DNA of 39,165 bases from Kiritimatiellia bacterium. Lineage in GTDB: Bacteria; Verrucomicrobiota; Kiritimatiellia; RFP12; UBA1067. Of the stretch, positions 8,833-17,105 are shown one piece after another. The notes beneath the pieces are model-generated. The model did not search any database. It saw only the letters and a list, made by a program, of their open reading frames with translations, and had not been told where the DNA came from. Each line of letters begins with the position of its first letter. Within the stretch, counting starts at the first letter, position 1. The translations under genes and the position numbers were made by a program. The stretch spans positions 1-39,165 of the forward strand of contig JAFWKK010000004.1 of NCBI GenBank assembly GCA_017514235.1. The letters are read 5' to 3'.

Positions 8833-9961
8833 CTTGCGTCCTCACCTCGTCACCCTCGTTCACAAGCAGCATGCCTTCGAGAATGATCTTCTTATCTGGC
8901 CCCAGTGCCGGACGCACGATTTCGCGCCAACCGTCGGTCTCGAGCCCTGCCTCGACCGCAATGCGTACGGCTTTGCCGTCCACTACGGCAAAGACGGCGT
9001 CCGAGCCGCCGCGGTCCGCTACGGCCGACGACGGCACGCCCTGTCCCGCACGAGACGCGAAGACAATCTCGCCGTCCAGCAGCATGCCTGCGGCGACATC
9101 CTCCGTCCGCGGCAGCTGCGCACGCACCTCGAACGTTCGCGTGACGGCACTCACCGTCGGCGCCCGGTAGGTAAGGACAATGTCGCGCACCCCTGCCAAC
9201 GGCCGGGTTAAGCGTACAGTGGTCTCGCCGAGCTTCACGCGTGCGAAATGCGCGGCGTTGAGCGAGAAAGTGATCTCGTAGACAGACGGATTCTCCACCT
9301 CGAAGACACACATGCCCGGGCCGACGTAATCGCCGACATTCCGGTGCTTGCGCGTCACAATGGCGTCATACGGTGCGCGCACGCACGAGTCGGAAAGGTT
9401 CTTCTCGGACACGGCGAGGCCTGTCTCTGCTTTCGTGACCATCGCCTGCGCGGCCTCGAACGCGGCCATGGCCGACTTCGCTGCGACCTGCGCCTTCTCC
9501 AGAGCGTCCTTCGTCACGGCCCCTCCCTCGAAGAGCCGTGCCATGCGATCGGCGTCCAGCTTCGCCTTGCCGACCGTTACATCCGCCTGCGCGAGCTTCG
9601 CCTTCGCCATCGCGAGGTCGTCCTTGGCCGCGCGCACGGCGTTTTCGAGATTCTGGCGGTCCACTTGAAAGAGCACGTCGCCTTTCCTCACTTGTGCGCC
9701 CTCGTCCACGAAAACGGCGTCAAGCGTGCCTGGGATGCGTGCGGAGACGACCGCCGCATCTTTCGCCCGAACGGAACCCTGCACACGCAGCGAATCGACG
9801 AACGTCACGTCCTGCCGTGCCACGCCGACGCGTACCAAGGGACGCGTCTCCGCACGTTCCACGACCTGCTCTGAGCATCCCGCAGCCGCGAGCAGCACGA
9901 GCGCCCATGCCCACTTCACCCGCCGCCTTGCGCCGATGAGGGTATCCCTTGCCATGTTCAT
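8819..9961 (-). CDS. RND efflux periplasmic adaptor (membrane fusion lipoprotein)
   Basis: The protein has about 380 residues. The n-region ARRRVK, hydrophobic stretch WALVLLAAAG and cysteine in LAAAGCSE form a lipoprotein signal, so it is anchored in the inner membrane facing the periplasm. After it come the barrel-sandwich/biotinyl-lipoyl halves (SARIPGTLDAVFVDEGAQVRKG and later VRAPYDAIVTRKHRNVGDYV) separated by an alpha hairpin (about residues 100-190), the standard adaptor design. Start 9961 (MNMARD) gives a normal signal peptide; 9988 (MLSIW) is possible and nothing in the ribosome-binding region decides. It links the RND pump downstream with the TolC-like protein of the same operon. 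Confidence 0.9.
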   Translation of the reverse strand: MNMARDTLIGARRRVKWAWALVLLAAAGCSEQVVERAETRPLVRVGVARQDVTFVDSLRVQGSVRAKDAAVVSARIPGTLDAVFVDEGAQVRKGDVLFQVDRQNLENAVRAAKDDLAMAKAKLAQADVTVGKAKLDADRMARLFEGGAVTKDALEKAQVAAKSAMAAFEAAQAMVTKAETGLAVSEKNLSDSCVRAPYDAIVTRKHRNVGDYVGPGMCVFEVENPSVYEITFSLNAAHFARVKLGETTVRLTRPLAGVRDIVLTYRAPTVSAVTRTFEVRAQLPRTEDVAAGMLLDGEIVFASRAGQGVPSSAVADRGGSDAVFAVVDGKAVRIAVEAGLETDGWREIVRPALGPDKKIILEGMLLVNEGDEVRTQDVSL

Positions 9962-10000
9962 TTTATGCTTCAACCATATGCTTAACATATCAAATCCGTG

Positions 10001-10654
10001 TCACCTTTCTTCTTCGCTTTTAAGATACTTGAGAAGCTCAGGGAAGGAGTTTATCATCACTGTGCACTGCGAATCGCGAATGGTGCCGAAGCCGTATGAG
10101 CAGAACGCGCTTTTTATCCCACCGTTCTTGGCGCAGTCGAGGTCGGTCCAGTTGTCGCCGACCATCCAGTCGCAGGGCGAGAGGCGGTGTCCGCCCATGC
10201 GAGAGGCGCACTCCCTTAGCGGGAGTGCGCTCGGCTTCATCTCGGCACAATCTCCGCCCGCGATGACGGCATCACCGAAAAGGCGCTCAAGGCCGAACTT
10301 CTCGAGGATTGCATGCACGGCGAACGACGGCTTCGCGGTGTTTATGCCGAGCAGCCATTCGCGGTCCGCAAGCGCTTCCAGCGTGCAACGAACGCCGGGA
10401 TAGAGCGCGACGGACTCAAGCATGTGCTCTCCGTACCGCGCCATGAAGACCTCCATCAGGGAATCCACGTCATCGGCCTTCTCGGGTATCGCGGTCGCAA
10501 GAAGGTGCCGCGCACCGCGCCCGACGTGTTTGATCACCTCGTCCTGCGGCAGCTCCGCAAGTCCAAGGTCGCGCCGCGCGTGGTTGACCGTTGCGCACAG
10601 ATCCGCCTTTGAATCTATGAGTGTTCCGTCCAGGTCAAAGAATGCTGCATTCAT
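10001..10654 (-). CDS. HAD-superfamily phosphatase (phosphoglycolate phosphatase-like)
   Basis: The 217-residue protein shows all HAD motifs: DLDGTL near residue 8 (nucleophile aspartate and acid/base aspartate), a threonine in INTAKPS as motif II, a lysine after EMK as motif III, and GDNWTDLD as motif IV. The helical cap after motif I is of the Gph/PGP type. It would hydrolyse a small phosphate ester such as 2-phosphoglycolate or a nucleotide; which one is not evident. It lies inside the efflux operon, 20 bases after the TolC-like gene and 12-39 bases before the adaptor gene, an unusual place for a metabolic phosphatase. Confidence 0.85.
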   Translation of the reverse strand: MNAAFFDLDGTLIDSKADLCATVNHARRDLGLAELPQDEVIKHVGRGARHLLATAIPEKADDVDSLMEVFMARYGEHMLESVALYPGVRCTLEALADREWLLGINTAKPSFAVHAILEKFGLERLFGDAVIAGGDCAEMKPSALPLRECASRMGGHRLSPCDWMVGDNWTDLDCAKNGGIKSAFCSYGFGTIRDSQCTVMINSFPELLKYLKSEEER

Positions 10655-10674
10655 GATAAGGCAAATTGCATCCG

Positions 10675-12081
10675 CTACATGTTTTCACCGGACGACTCGT
10701 CGCGGGGAAGCGTCTCGTAAACCTTTACTCCGACAGCTTGACGCAGAAGAATGTCAGACATCGCCTCTCCATATGCAGATTCCGCAAGCTTCGTCTCCGC
10801 CTCCTCGCTGACCGCTAACTTGTCCAGTACGGACGAAAGCGTCTCATTCCCGTCCTCATGACGTCGCACCGCCGCCTCGTAGTCGAGACCCGCGGCCTCG
10901 GCCCAGGCACGGGCAGCCGCCACCTTCTGGCGCACGAGACGCCGCTGCCGCCAGCTGTCCGCCACCGCGATCACGACGGCCGTCATGCGCTCTTCCTGCA
11001 GCTTGAACTCGGTCTCTCGCGCTACCCGCGCAGCACGGTATTGCTGCACCGTCCGGAAACCCTCGAAGATGGCCCACGTGCCGATAAGAGACCCGGCCCA
11101 TCCGCGGAGCGCTACGTCTTCAATCGAACCGGCCGCCCCGCCGCCACCCAACACGACATTCGGCAGAAAGCCAGCCAGCGCCTCAACAACCTGGGCTTTG
11201 CGCAATTCCAGCGTCTGGTCACCGGCCGCGAGATCCTTTCGCGAGACAAGTCCGTCCCATACCCATTCCTCGACGCGCTTCTCCGGCAGCGGCGGAAGCG
11301 CAAGCAACGACTCGCCGGACACCTTGAACTCCGCTAGCGGCCAGAGATGCAACAGCCCGGCCAGCTCCTCCCGTGCCGCCGCGGCATCGTCACGCGCCGC
11401 ATCCAGCGATGCCTCGGCCAGCACGCAACGCGCTTTCGCCCGCGCCGCATCGGCCGGTGTCGCGTACCCTTCGGATACAAGCCGCATCACACGGTTCGTC
11501 AGGGCACGGGCGCTCTCAAGCTGACGCTCGGCCGTTTCGACGCGACGCGCGGCAACGGCAGTCTGATAGAACAGCGCGGCGACCTGTACATCCAGGAGCT
11601 GCCCCGCGCGTTTGCGCACAATGTCCTTGATGCGCACGCCGTACTGCGACTCGGCGAACATCACCCAAGCCACCGGCGTGAAGACCGGCTGGGCAACGAC
11701 AAGCGATCCGGCCCTTGCGCGCAAGCGACTGTTTTCAAGATCCCCGAGATTCGGCAGATCGTAGACGCCGCCATCGGCGAGCAGCCCCATCCCCGAAAGA
11801 CCGACCGTCGGCAAGAACGCCGAGAACGCCGTTGCACGGTTGATTCGCGCGAGCTTGGCTTCAAAGTCCTGCTGAGCCAGCTTGAGCGAACGCACACGCG
11901 CGAGCTCCAGCGCGTTCGACAGCGTCAGCACGCCGCCCGCCTCGGCAAGCACACGCTCCGTCTCTGCAACCAGATTCGTCTTGAAAGCCTGCGCCGCCTC
12001 CTCACGGTAGGCGGCATCGGGATTCGTACATCCCGCTAGGATCCACGCAACCAGCGCGAACTGAGGCAATCGTCCGTACAT
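10675..12081 (-). CDS. TolC-family outer membrane efflux lipoprotein
   Basis: The 468-residue protein begins with a lipoprotein signal (ALVAWILAGCTN, lipobox cysteine near residue 18). It then has two TolC-type repeats rich in alanine and glutamate helices: LTLSNALELARVRSLKLAQQ near 52, and a second half with LAAGDQTLELRKAQVVEALAG and GTWAIFEGFRTVQQYRAARV, as in the OprM/TolC fold. It forms the outer-membrane channel for the RND complex. GGAGG lies 8 bases before the ATG, overlapping the space after the TetR stop, consistent with one transcript from the TetR promoter. Confidence 0.88.
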   Translation of the reverse strand: MYGRLPQFALVAWILAGCTNPDAAYREEAAQAFKTNLVAETERVLAEAGGVLTLSNALELARVRSLKLAQQDFEAKLARINRATAFSAFLPTVGLSGMGLLADGGVYDLPNLGDLENSRLRARAGSLVVAQPVFTPVAWVMFAESQYGVRIKDIVRKRAGQLLDVQVAALFYQTAVAARRVETAERQLESARALTNRVMRLVSEGYATPADAARAKARCVLAEASLDAARDDAAAAREELAGLLHLWPLAEFKVSGESLLALPPLPEKRVEEWVWDGLVSRKDLAAGDQTLELRKAQVVEALAGFLPNVVLGGGGAAGSIEDVALRGWAGSLIGTWAIFEGFRTVQQYRAARVARETEFKLQEERMTAVVIAVADSWRQRRLVRQKVAAARAWAEAAGLDYEAAVRRHEDGNETLSSVLDKLAVSEEAETKLAESAYGEAMSDILLRQAVGVKVYETLPRDESSGENM

Positions 12082-12096
12082 GCCGCCCGCCTCCGA

Positions 12097-12735
12097 TCAG
12101 CGCACGCCCCGCCTAGCACAGTACTTCATGCCGGACATAACCTGGCGGCAGACGAAATCGGCAATCGAATCGGCCCAGGCCTCTGCCTCAACGTCTGCAG
12201 GACGAAAGAGCGGATTCCACGAAGAATCTCTCAGCACATAGGCGCAAAGCTGCGACCAGATCAAATCAACCCAACGACATTGCTCGTGAACGTCATCGAC
12301 TGCCATCGCGATGAGCCGCAACAGACTGTCCTGCACCGGGATGACATACCGTTCGCGCACTAGATTGCATATCGGGGATGGATTGACCATCTCCTGGCGA
12401 AAGAAACCTGCCGCCAGCGCCGCCCCGCCCTTAGTGGTCCGCAGCGCACGCGAAACGCCGAAAATCCAGCCGTGTACGGCCTCGCGCCAGGACTGCGCGT
12501 CAGAGACCGTCGCGTCAATCGTGCACAGCTCATCGCCCGTGTTCTCGTGAAACAGCCGCTCCACGCACGCCTGATACAACCCGTTCTTGTTATGGAAATG
12601 ATAGTTGACAAGCGCGACATTGACATGCGCCGCTTTGCAGATCTCCCGCACTGTCACGAGCTTGAGACCCTTCTCGGCAAACAGCCGCATCGCCGCTGCC
12701 ATGATTCTCTTTTTGGTCGCGTCCATCCTAAACAT
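12097..12735 (-). CDS. TetR-family regulator with CerR-like C-terminal domain
   Basis: The protein has about 212 residues. Residues 4-60 are a TetR helix-turn-helix region (KRIMAAAMRLFAEKG, VREICKAAHVNVALVNYHFHNKNGLY); the following helical domain resembles CerR/DUF1956-type ligand domains. It is the first gene of the efflux operon, so it likely represses its own transcript and thereby the pump. The start is either ATG 12735 or 12726; a longer open frame upstream is rejected because the promoter lies inside it. Palindromic GTATAATATAC and two AAACAT copies in the promoter are operator candidates. Confidence 0.85.
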   Translation of the reverse strand: MFRMDATKKRIMAAAMRLFAEKGLKLVTVREICKAAHVNVALVNYHFHNKNGLYQACVERLFHENTGDELCTIDATVSDAQSWREAVHGWIFGVSRALRTTKGGAALAAGFFRQEMVNPSPICNLVRERYVIPVQDSLLRLIAMAVDDVHEQCRWVDLIWSQLCAYVLRDSSWNPLFRPADVEAEAWADSIADFVCRQVMSGMKYCARRGVR

Positions 12736-12754
12736 TTGTTTTAAACATGTGTAT

Positions 12755-12783
12755 AATATACCAAACCCACGCCCCTTGCACAA
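12755..12783 (-). promoter_or_regulatory. Promoter of the TetR/RND efflux operon
   Basis: On the minus strand TTGTGC (12778-12783) and TATATT (12755-12760) are separated by 17 bases, placing transcription start about 12 bases before the first ATG of the regulator gene. The -10 is embedded in the palindrome GTATAATATAC, a plausible site for autorepression. The -35 matches the consensus poorly but resembles the TTGT boxes of other promoters in this window. Confidence 0.5.
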
Positions 12784-12883
12784 GGGGGCACTGGAAAACT
12801 TTTTTGCAATGGAAGTTGTACAATCAGGTGAGTCAAATCGGAAGGGCAAGGTTTCGCGATGGAGAGCAGCATCGCATCAGCAT

Positions 12884-12964
12884 CTAATCACCCCACCATC
12901 TGCCCAAGATTCGTTCGGCCCCGTCATGTCCCTTCTGCGATGCAAGATACAGAGGCGGAGTTTC
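12884..12964 (-). pseudogene. Ankyrin-repeat-like relic in frame after the kinase stop
   Basis: Directly after the TGA of the kinase-like gene, in the same frame, the sequence reads F-A then ETPPLYLASQKGHDGAERIL and ends at a TAG (12884-12886). 'TPLylAsqkGHd.a..iL' is the core of an ankyrin repeat. There is no start codon of its own. It is most simply the remnant of a longer C terminus of the kinase protein or of a neighbouring ankyrin gene, now cut off by the stop codon. Confidence 0.5.
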
Positions 12965-12970
12965 AGCGAA

Positions 12971-15766
12971 TCACTTGAACCAGTTCGTGTGGAAGCCGCG
13001 GGATGTAACCATCGCGTAGAAGTCGCGCATGAAGAAGTTAGTGCTGCCGACGTAGTCGCTCCTGATCCTCACCGCTTCGCTGTTCTGCAGGCTTGCCGAC
13101 GGCAGATCGGGGTGATTCTTCGCCTTCTTGAGCGCAGCATTGGCGACGGTCTTCTGGATGTCGTGCGACTCCCACTGCCCGGCCGTGTACACCTTGCCTT
13201 CGCTCTTGAGCTTGCGGGCGTGGGCTATCGCCTCGTCGAGACGATTCACCGCGCACTTGTACTGTTCGCTCTCCGCGTCAAGGCGCGTGGCGAGGGAGTC
13301 GAGATATTCAGCCCTGGCCGCTCCGCCGTCCGGAGCGTCCGCCGCGAGGGCCACAAGCTTGTCGTGGAGTTCGCTATCCATCTCCTCCGGCACGGCGGTA
13401 CACCGCAAGCCGCAGAAATGGAACAGTCCCTGAACAAGCTGCCTGTTGACGACCTTCTCCATGTCGATCTCGACCGTACCGTTGTCGTCGATCTTGATTC
13501 CGGGGTCGTCCTTGACTTGGTCCAGGAAATCGTTATTTACCCTGCTCGACACGGCAAGCGTATTCAAAGTCCGAGCGAACGCCTTCTGCGCCTGGGAGCC
13601 CGCGGTGAATTTGAAGGTGTTGAGGCCTGTGCGCATGAGACCGTAGCTCGCGTCGTTGTCGATGGCCTTCAGGTTGACGTCGAGCGTCTCCTTGTCGATC
13701 TCGACAAGGTAGTTGTCGTTGTGACGGTCGCCCTGGCCGGTTAGGATGTCGAACCACATGAGACGGTTTGCCTGACGCATCAGGCGCCCGACGACCTTGC
13801 CGAACTTTGCCTCGTCAAGGGTGCGCAACGCCGTCATGCTCAGCTTGCCGGCGCCGACCTTTGCGTCATTCGCCTTCAGGTATTTCTGGGCCGTCAGACC
13901 GGGTGCCTTCTCCATGAACATGCCGAAGCGTCCCTTGTGGGTTCCGGCCTTGGTCGTGACCATGACGTCGTTCAGGCCGAGCCGGTTGGCGGTTTCCTGC
14001 ACGGCGAGGTTGACGCGCGTGAACTCCATGTTCTTGGCCATACCGTGGTAATGCGAACTGAAGGACGTCGTGAGGCATCCCGGCATCTCCGGCTTGAAGA
14101 CCCATTCCGAGCCATCCTTGAGCTTCAGGAGCGTGACGGTGTTGAAGGCGCCGCTGCCGAGTTCGCAGGAGTCGACGACGTTGGCGTCGTCGATCCGCGC
14201 GTCGATGTCGCTGTCGCTGTAGCCGTGTGCGCGCGCCTCGACGATGGACGAGACCGTCTGCTCGCCACGGAACGCGCCAAGCACCCAGCTCGACACGTAC
14301 ACCTTGTTTTCCGGCCCTGCGTCAAGCTTCTTGGCGAGTTCCGCGAGATGCGTCACCGCGACATCGATTCCGGCATAGGCGCGCTTGACCGTGACCGCCA
14401 GATCCGCGAGAATCTTCTTGCCCTGTGCGCCAGCGACATCCACCTTGAACTTCTTCAAGGCCTCCTTGAACTCGGCAGACGCCCTGCTGCCGGGCACGGC
14501 CTGGCTGAAGAACGACTGGTCGAGACAGTCGATCGCGCCCTTCCTGTCCATGCTCCGGAGAACTTCTGCAGCGTTGTCGAGCGTCGCCTTGTTCTCAGGC
14601 GTCGGAGACTCCACATAGGCGCGCGCGGCGTTTCTCAAGACGTTCATCAGATTGACGAAGTGCGCCAGTTCATCCGCCTTGTCGCCGTCCAGCGTCCTTA
14701 CGTTGGAGAGCTCATTCACGAAACGGTCCTCGAAGATCTCGTTTTTGAGGAACGGGAAGGACTTCTCGACAAGGTTGCGCATGGCGCCCTTGATGATATC
14801 GCGGTGCATGGAGGCGATCTTGTCCTCCACGCCAGACAGAAGCTTCGCGGCCTCCGTCAGCATGGAGCGGTCGCAGAAGATGGTCTTGCCGCCGACCTCG
14901 ATCTTGCCGGACGCCGCCGCTTCGGAAAACTTCGTCTTGACCGCATTGAGTTCCTGCGTACAGCTTGCGACGTCCGCCTCGGTGATGGACCGCGCGAGGC
15001 CCTGTGCATATCCCGCGAGCCTATCGGCGAGCGGTTTGATCTCGGCCTTCATCGCCTCGAGCGCGCGGCCACGGTCAAACTTGTCCAAGGCCTCCTTGCT
15101 CGTGAACGCGCTGATCTTGCCGCCCGCGAGCTTGTCCGCTTCCTCCTGTACCTTGTCGCCGCCCTTGTCCACGATCTCCGCCATCTGCAGGGTGAGCGTC
15201 TCGATTTCGGCAACGCGCCTGTCACACTGCAGCATGATTTCCTCAAGCGCGGCCTGGGTTGTGGCGTCGGACGCCTTTCCGAGTGCGGCGGCGAGGGCGG
15301 AGGAAAGCTTCATTTGCGCCGTCTGCGCTGCGTCAAGGGATGTCGCGGCGGCGTCTTTGGGCTTCCACGCGATCGTGCCGTCCTCGTTTTTCACCAATGC
15401 GGAAGCAAGCTGACGCCCCGTGAACTCGTCCAGCTTGGCAAGGCTCTTCTGCGCCGCATTCGCGAGCGCCAAGAGCTGCTTTACCGTCGCTTTCGGGAGT
15501 CCTGCGGCCTTAGCAGCGGTCTCGACGCCCTTCGCATCGGTGCCGACCGCAACGATCTTCGCGGCCTTGAGAAGAAGGATGTCGAGCTGTCCGGCGACAT
15601 CCGCCGCGCGAACCGATACTTCGGCCGGAGGCTGCGGCTCGCCGCCGACCTGCACGTTGTTGACGCTGTTGCCCGCGTTCTCGTTGCCGTCCACGACCGG
15701 AACGCTATTGACGCTCGGATGGGGAATGTTGTTCCCTATCGGTAGAAAACCTGCATGTCCGCTCAT
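12971..15766 (-). CDS. Large protein with PI3/PI4-kinase-like catalytic domain, candidate effector
   Basis: The 931-residue protein starts at 15766, where a near-perfect AAGGAGGA lies 6 bases upstream. Residues 1-60 are low-complexity and Asn/Pro/Val-rich; about 60-530 are alanine-rich helices without a recognised family. From about 537 a kinase-like core follows: a glycine-rich loop (LGSGAFNTV), FKPEMPG with a candidate ATP lysine, the catalytic loop GDRHNDNYLV near 679 and the metal motif AIDNDASYG near 702. The DRxxDN and IDN pattern recalls type II PI4-kinases and other PI3K-fold kinases, including some effector kinases, more than ordinary protein kinases; HipA-like kinases are a second possibility. 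No classical signal peptide or membrane helix is visible, so secretion through a dedicated system is only an inference. An ankyrin-like relic follows the stop. Confidence 0.7.
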   Translation of the reverse strand: MSGHAGFLPIGNNIPHPSVNSVPVVDGNENAGNSVNNVQVGGEPQPPAEVSVRAADVAGQLDILLLKAAKIVAVGTDAKGVETAAKAAGLPKATVKQLLALANAAQKSLAKLDEFTGRQLASALVKNEDGTIAWKPKDAAATSLDAAQTAQMKLSSALAAALGKASDATTQAALEEIMLQCDRRVAEIETLTLQMAEIVDKGGDKVQEEADKLAGGKISAFTSKEALDKFDRGRALEAMKAEIKPLADRLAGYAQGLARSITEADVASCTQELNAVKTKFSEAAASGKIEVGGKTIFCDRSMLTEAAKLLSGVEDKIASMHRDIIKGAMRNLVEKSFPFLKNEIFEDRFVNELSNVRTLDGDKADELAHFVNLMNVLRNAARAYVESPTPENKATLDNAAEVLRSMDRKGAIDCLDQSFFSQAVPGSRASAEFKEALKKFKVDVAGAQGKKILADLAVTVKRAYAGIDVAVTHLAELAKKLDAGPENKVYVSSWVLGAFRGEQTVSSIVEARAHGYSDSDIDARIDDANVVDSCELGSGAFNTVTLLKLKDGSEWVFKPEMPGCLTTSFSSHYHGMAKNMEFTRVNLAVQETANRLGLNDVMVTTKAGTHKGRFGMFMEKAPGLTAQKYLKANDAKVGAGKLSMTALRTLDEAKFGKVVGRLMRQANRLMWFDILTGQGDRHNDNYLVEIDKETLDVNLKAIDNDASYGLMRTGLNTFKFTAGSQAQKAFARTLNTLAVSSRVNNDFLDQVKDDPGIKIDDNGTVEIDMEKVVNRQLVQGLFHFCGLRCTAVPEEMDSELHDKLVALAADAPDGGAARAEYLDSLATRLDAESEQYKCAVNRLDEAIAHARKLKSEGKVYTAGQWESHDIQKTVANAALKKAKNHPDLPSASLQNSEAVRIRSDYVGSTNFFMRDFYAMVTSRGFHTNWFK

Positions 15767-15845
15767 TGCTTTCCTCCTTGTCGTTAAGCCGTTTCTGCCC
15801 ACCCTTTCTACACGCAAGCGTCCAAAAGGTTACAGATGCACAGGG

Positions 15846-15854
15846 ATTATATCA
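15846..15854 (-). promoter_or_regulatory. Extended -10 promoter of the kinase-like gene
   Basis: On the minus strand TGATATAAT (TG-N-TATAAT) lies about 80 bases before the start. No convincing -35 box is visible, which fits an extended -10 promoter. The leader between it and the strong ribosome binding site at 15772-15779 shows no obvious structure. Confidence 0.45.
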
Positions 15855-15925
15855 CACCTCATCCTCGCGTGGGTGCCACACCTCTCCTTTGGCCCTTCTC
15901 TCCCACTGCATGTCGCTCACCTATA

Positions 15926-16044
15926 GATTCGGCAACTAAAGGCATTGACGGCATCCGGGAGGGACGGGCTCCGTCCCGTCCGTTCTATATGGCCGCGACG
16001 GAGCGCGGCCCTCCCAACGTGTCAACCCCATTTGTTGCCGAATC
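15926..16044. repeat. 119-base palindromic MITE/REP-like element
   Basis: The outer arms GATTCGGCAA and TTGCCGAATC are perfect 10-base inverted repeats that continue imperfectly for about 24 bases. Inside lies GGGAGGG (15957-15963) paired with CCCTCCC (16009-16015), enclosing two hairpins: ACGGG/CCCGT and GGCCGC/GCGGCC. The loops carry GCTCCGTC and GACGGAGC, which are reverse complements of each other, so the two hairpins can also pair with one another. There is no coding capacity. No flanking target duplication is evident. It is the main content of the 394-base gap 15818-16211, the rest of which is unremarkable apart from an AT run near 16180. Confidence 0.65.
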
Positions 16045-16211
16045 AATGATCGCGGTGTCTTTCTGTTGCATGGCCATAGTTACTCTACCACTCCTACAGA
16101 AGGAAGAGCACGTAATTGGCTCCTTTTAGCGTGGTAGCGGTCTCTCTTCTGCCAGTTCACTGTGACTCATTCGTTCCTCTAGCATATATATATACCAAAA
16201 CGGAAAAAATT

Positions 16212-16862
16212 TCACGCCAACTCCCAGGTGAACGTGACAGAATCCGACGCCTCAAGATCCTCCGGGGTGATATCCGGTGCCGCGCCACCGGCAACACACT
16301 CCGCTTCGCAGCAATTGTCGAACTCGTGATAGATGTCGATCTCCTGCCAGGAATAATTGATGTTTATGATGTCGCCGAGCTTCTTGCCGACGCCACGGCA
16401 AAGCCCCTCGGCGATCTTGCGGGCGTTTTCGGATGCCTTTGCGAACAGCTCCTCCTTTACGGCCGACTTGTCCTTCACCGTGAATTGGACGCGAAACTCC
16501 GGATCGACACCGGACCTTGCGACGGCGGAAAGGATCGACACCATGCGTTTCCGCTCAAAGTCAAAGCCGAATTTGAGGCTCTGCCGGATCTTATACCCCT
16601 TGAAGACGTGATCCTTGCGGTTCCCGTACTTGTCTTTGGTCCATTCCCATTCCGTATCGACGCCGAAGTCCGTCGTGCGAAGGTCCTCGGGATCGACGTT
16701 GACGGACTTGAGAGCGGCCTTCAGCGCCTCGATCCGCTGCGCCGCCGCATCCATCCCGGCACCGTATTCGACATTTAGGGTTTCCAGGTTGATCAGGATG
16801 TTGACATAGTCCGGTTTCACCTTTACGTTAGCCGAGCCGCGAACTGTTATCACTTTCTGCAT
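16212..16862 (-). CDS. SIMPL-domain (DUF541) protein
   Basis: The 216-residue protein begins ITVRGSANVKVKPDYVNI, the hallmark of the SIMPL/DUF541 family, and keeps the family's internal DYKIRQSLKFGF-like strand and a C-terminal helix (LFAKASENARKIAEGLCRGVG). There is no signal peptide, unlike periplasmic members, so it is probably cytoplasmic. Function in the family is poorly known. AAGGAG lies about 7 bases before the ATG. It is the last gene of the long minus-strand series, 52 bases after the macro-domain relic. Confidence 0.8.
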   Translation of the reverse strand: MQKVITVRGSANVKVKPDYVNILINLETLNVEYGAGMDAAAQRIEALKAALKSVNVDPEDLRTTDFGVDTEWEWTKDKYGNRKDHVFKGYKIRQSLKFGFDFERKRMVSILSAVARSGVDPEFRVQFTVKDKSAVKEELFAKASENARKIAEGLCRGVGKKLGDIININYSWQEIDIYHEFDNCCEAECVAGGAAPDITPEDLEASDSVTFTWELA

Positions 16863-16914
16863 GGTATTCTCCTTCCGTTAGAATTCGTCTTTCTTGTAAT
16901 GCCTCATGACGCCC

Positions 16915-17079
16915 CTATGGGCATTGACAATCGTCCTTCCCCATCTTCGGGACGTCCTTGATCGCCACGCGATGGATTGCGTCATCGACTCCGCCGCCGC
17001 CCAGCATCACCTGATTGGCAGCGTTGACAATTGCATCAACATCAAGCTTCGTAATGTCGCCCTGTACAATCTGCATCAT
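16915..17079 (-). pseudogene. Macro-domain protein, N-terminal fragment (54 residues)
   Basis: The ORF reads [20 protein letters not shown] then [16 protein letters not shown], the ADP-ribose-binding start of a macro domain (O-acetyl-ADP-ribose deacetylase type). It then runs into [17 protein letters not shown] and a TAG; the remaining two thirds of the fold are absent. GGAGG lies 8 bases before the first of two ATGs. The phosphate-binding loop GGGGVD is intact, but such a fragment should not fold as a macro domain. A nine-codon ORF (MRHYKKDEF) follows before the SIMPL gene. Confidence 0.7.
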
Positions 17080-17105
17080 GGTTTGTCCTCCAGTAGTTTC
17101 CTTGT

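Noticed and set aside
12736-12849. Longer start for the TetR gene
   Set aside because: The extension contains the operon promoter.
13937-15745. 602-codon open frame on the plus strand opposite the kinase-like gene
   Set aside because: GC-rich antisense shadow; the minus strand has the ribosome binding site and kinase motifs.
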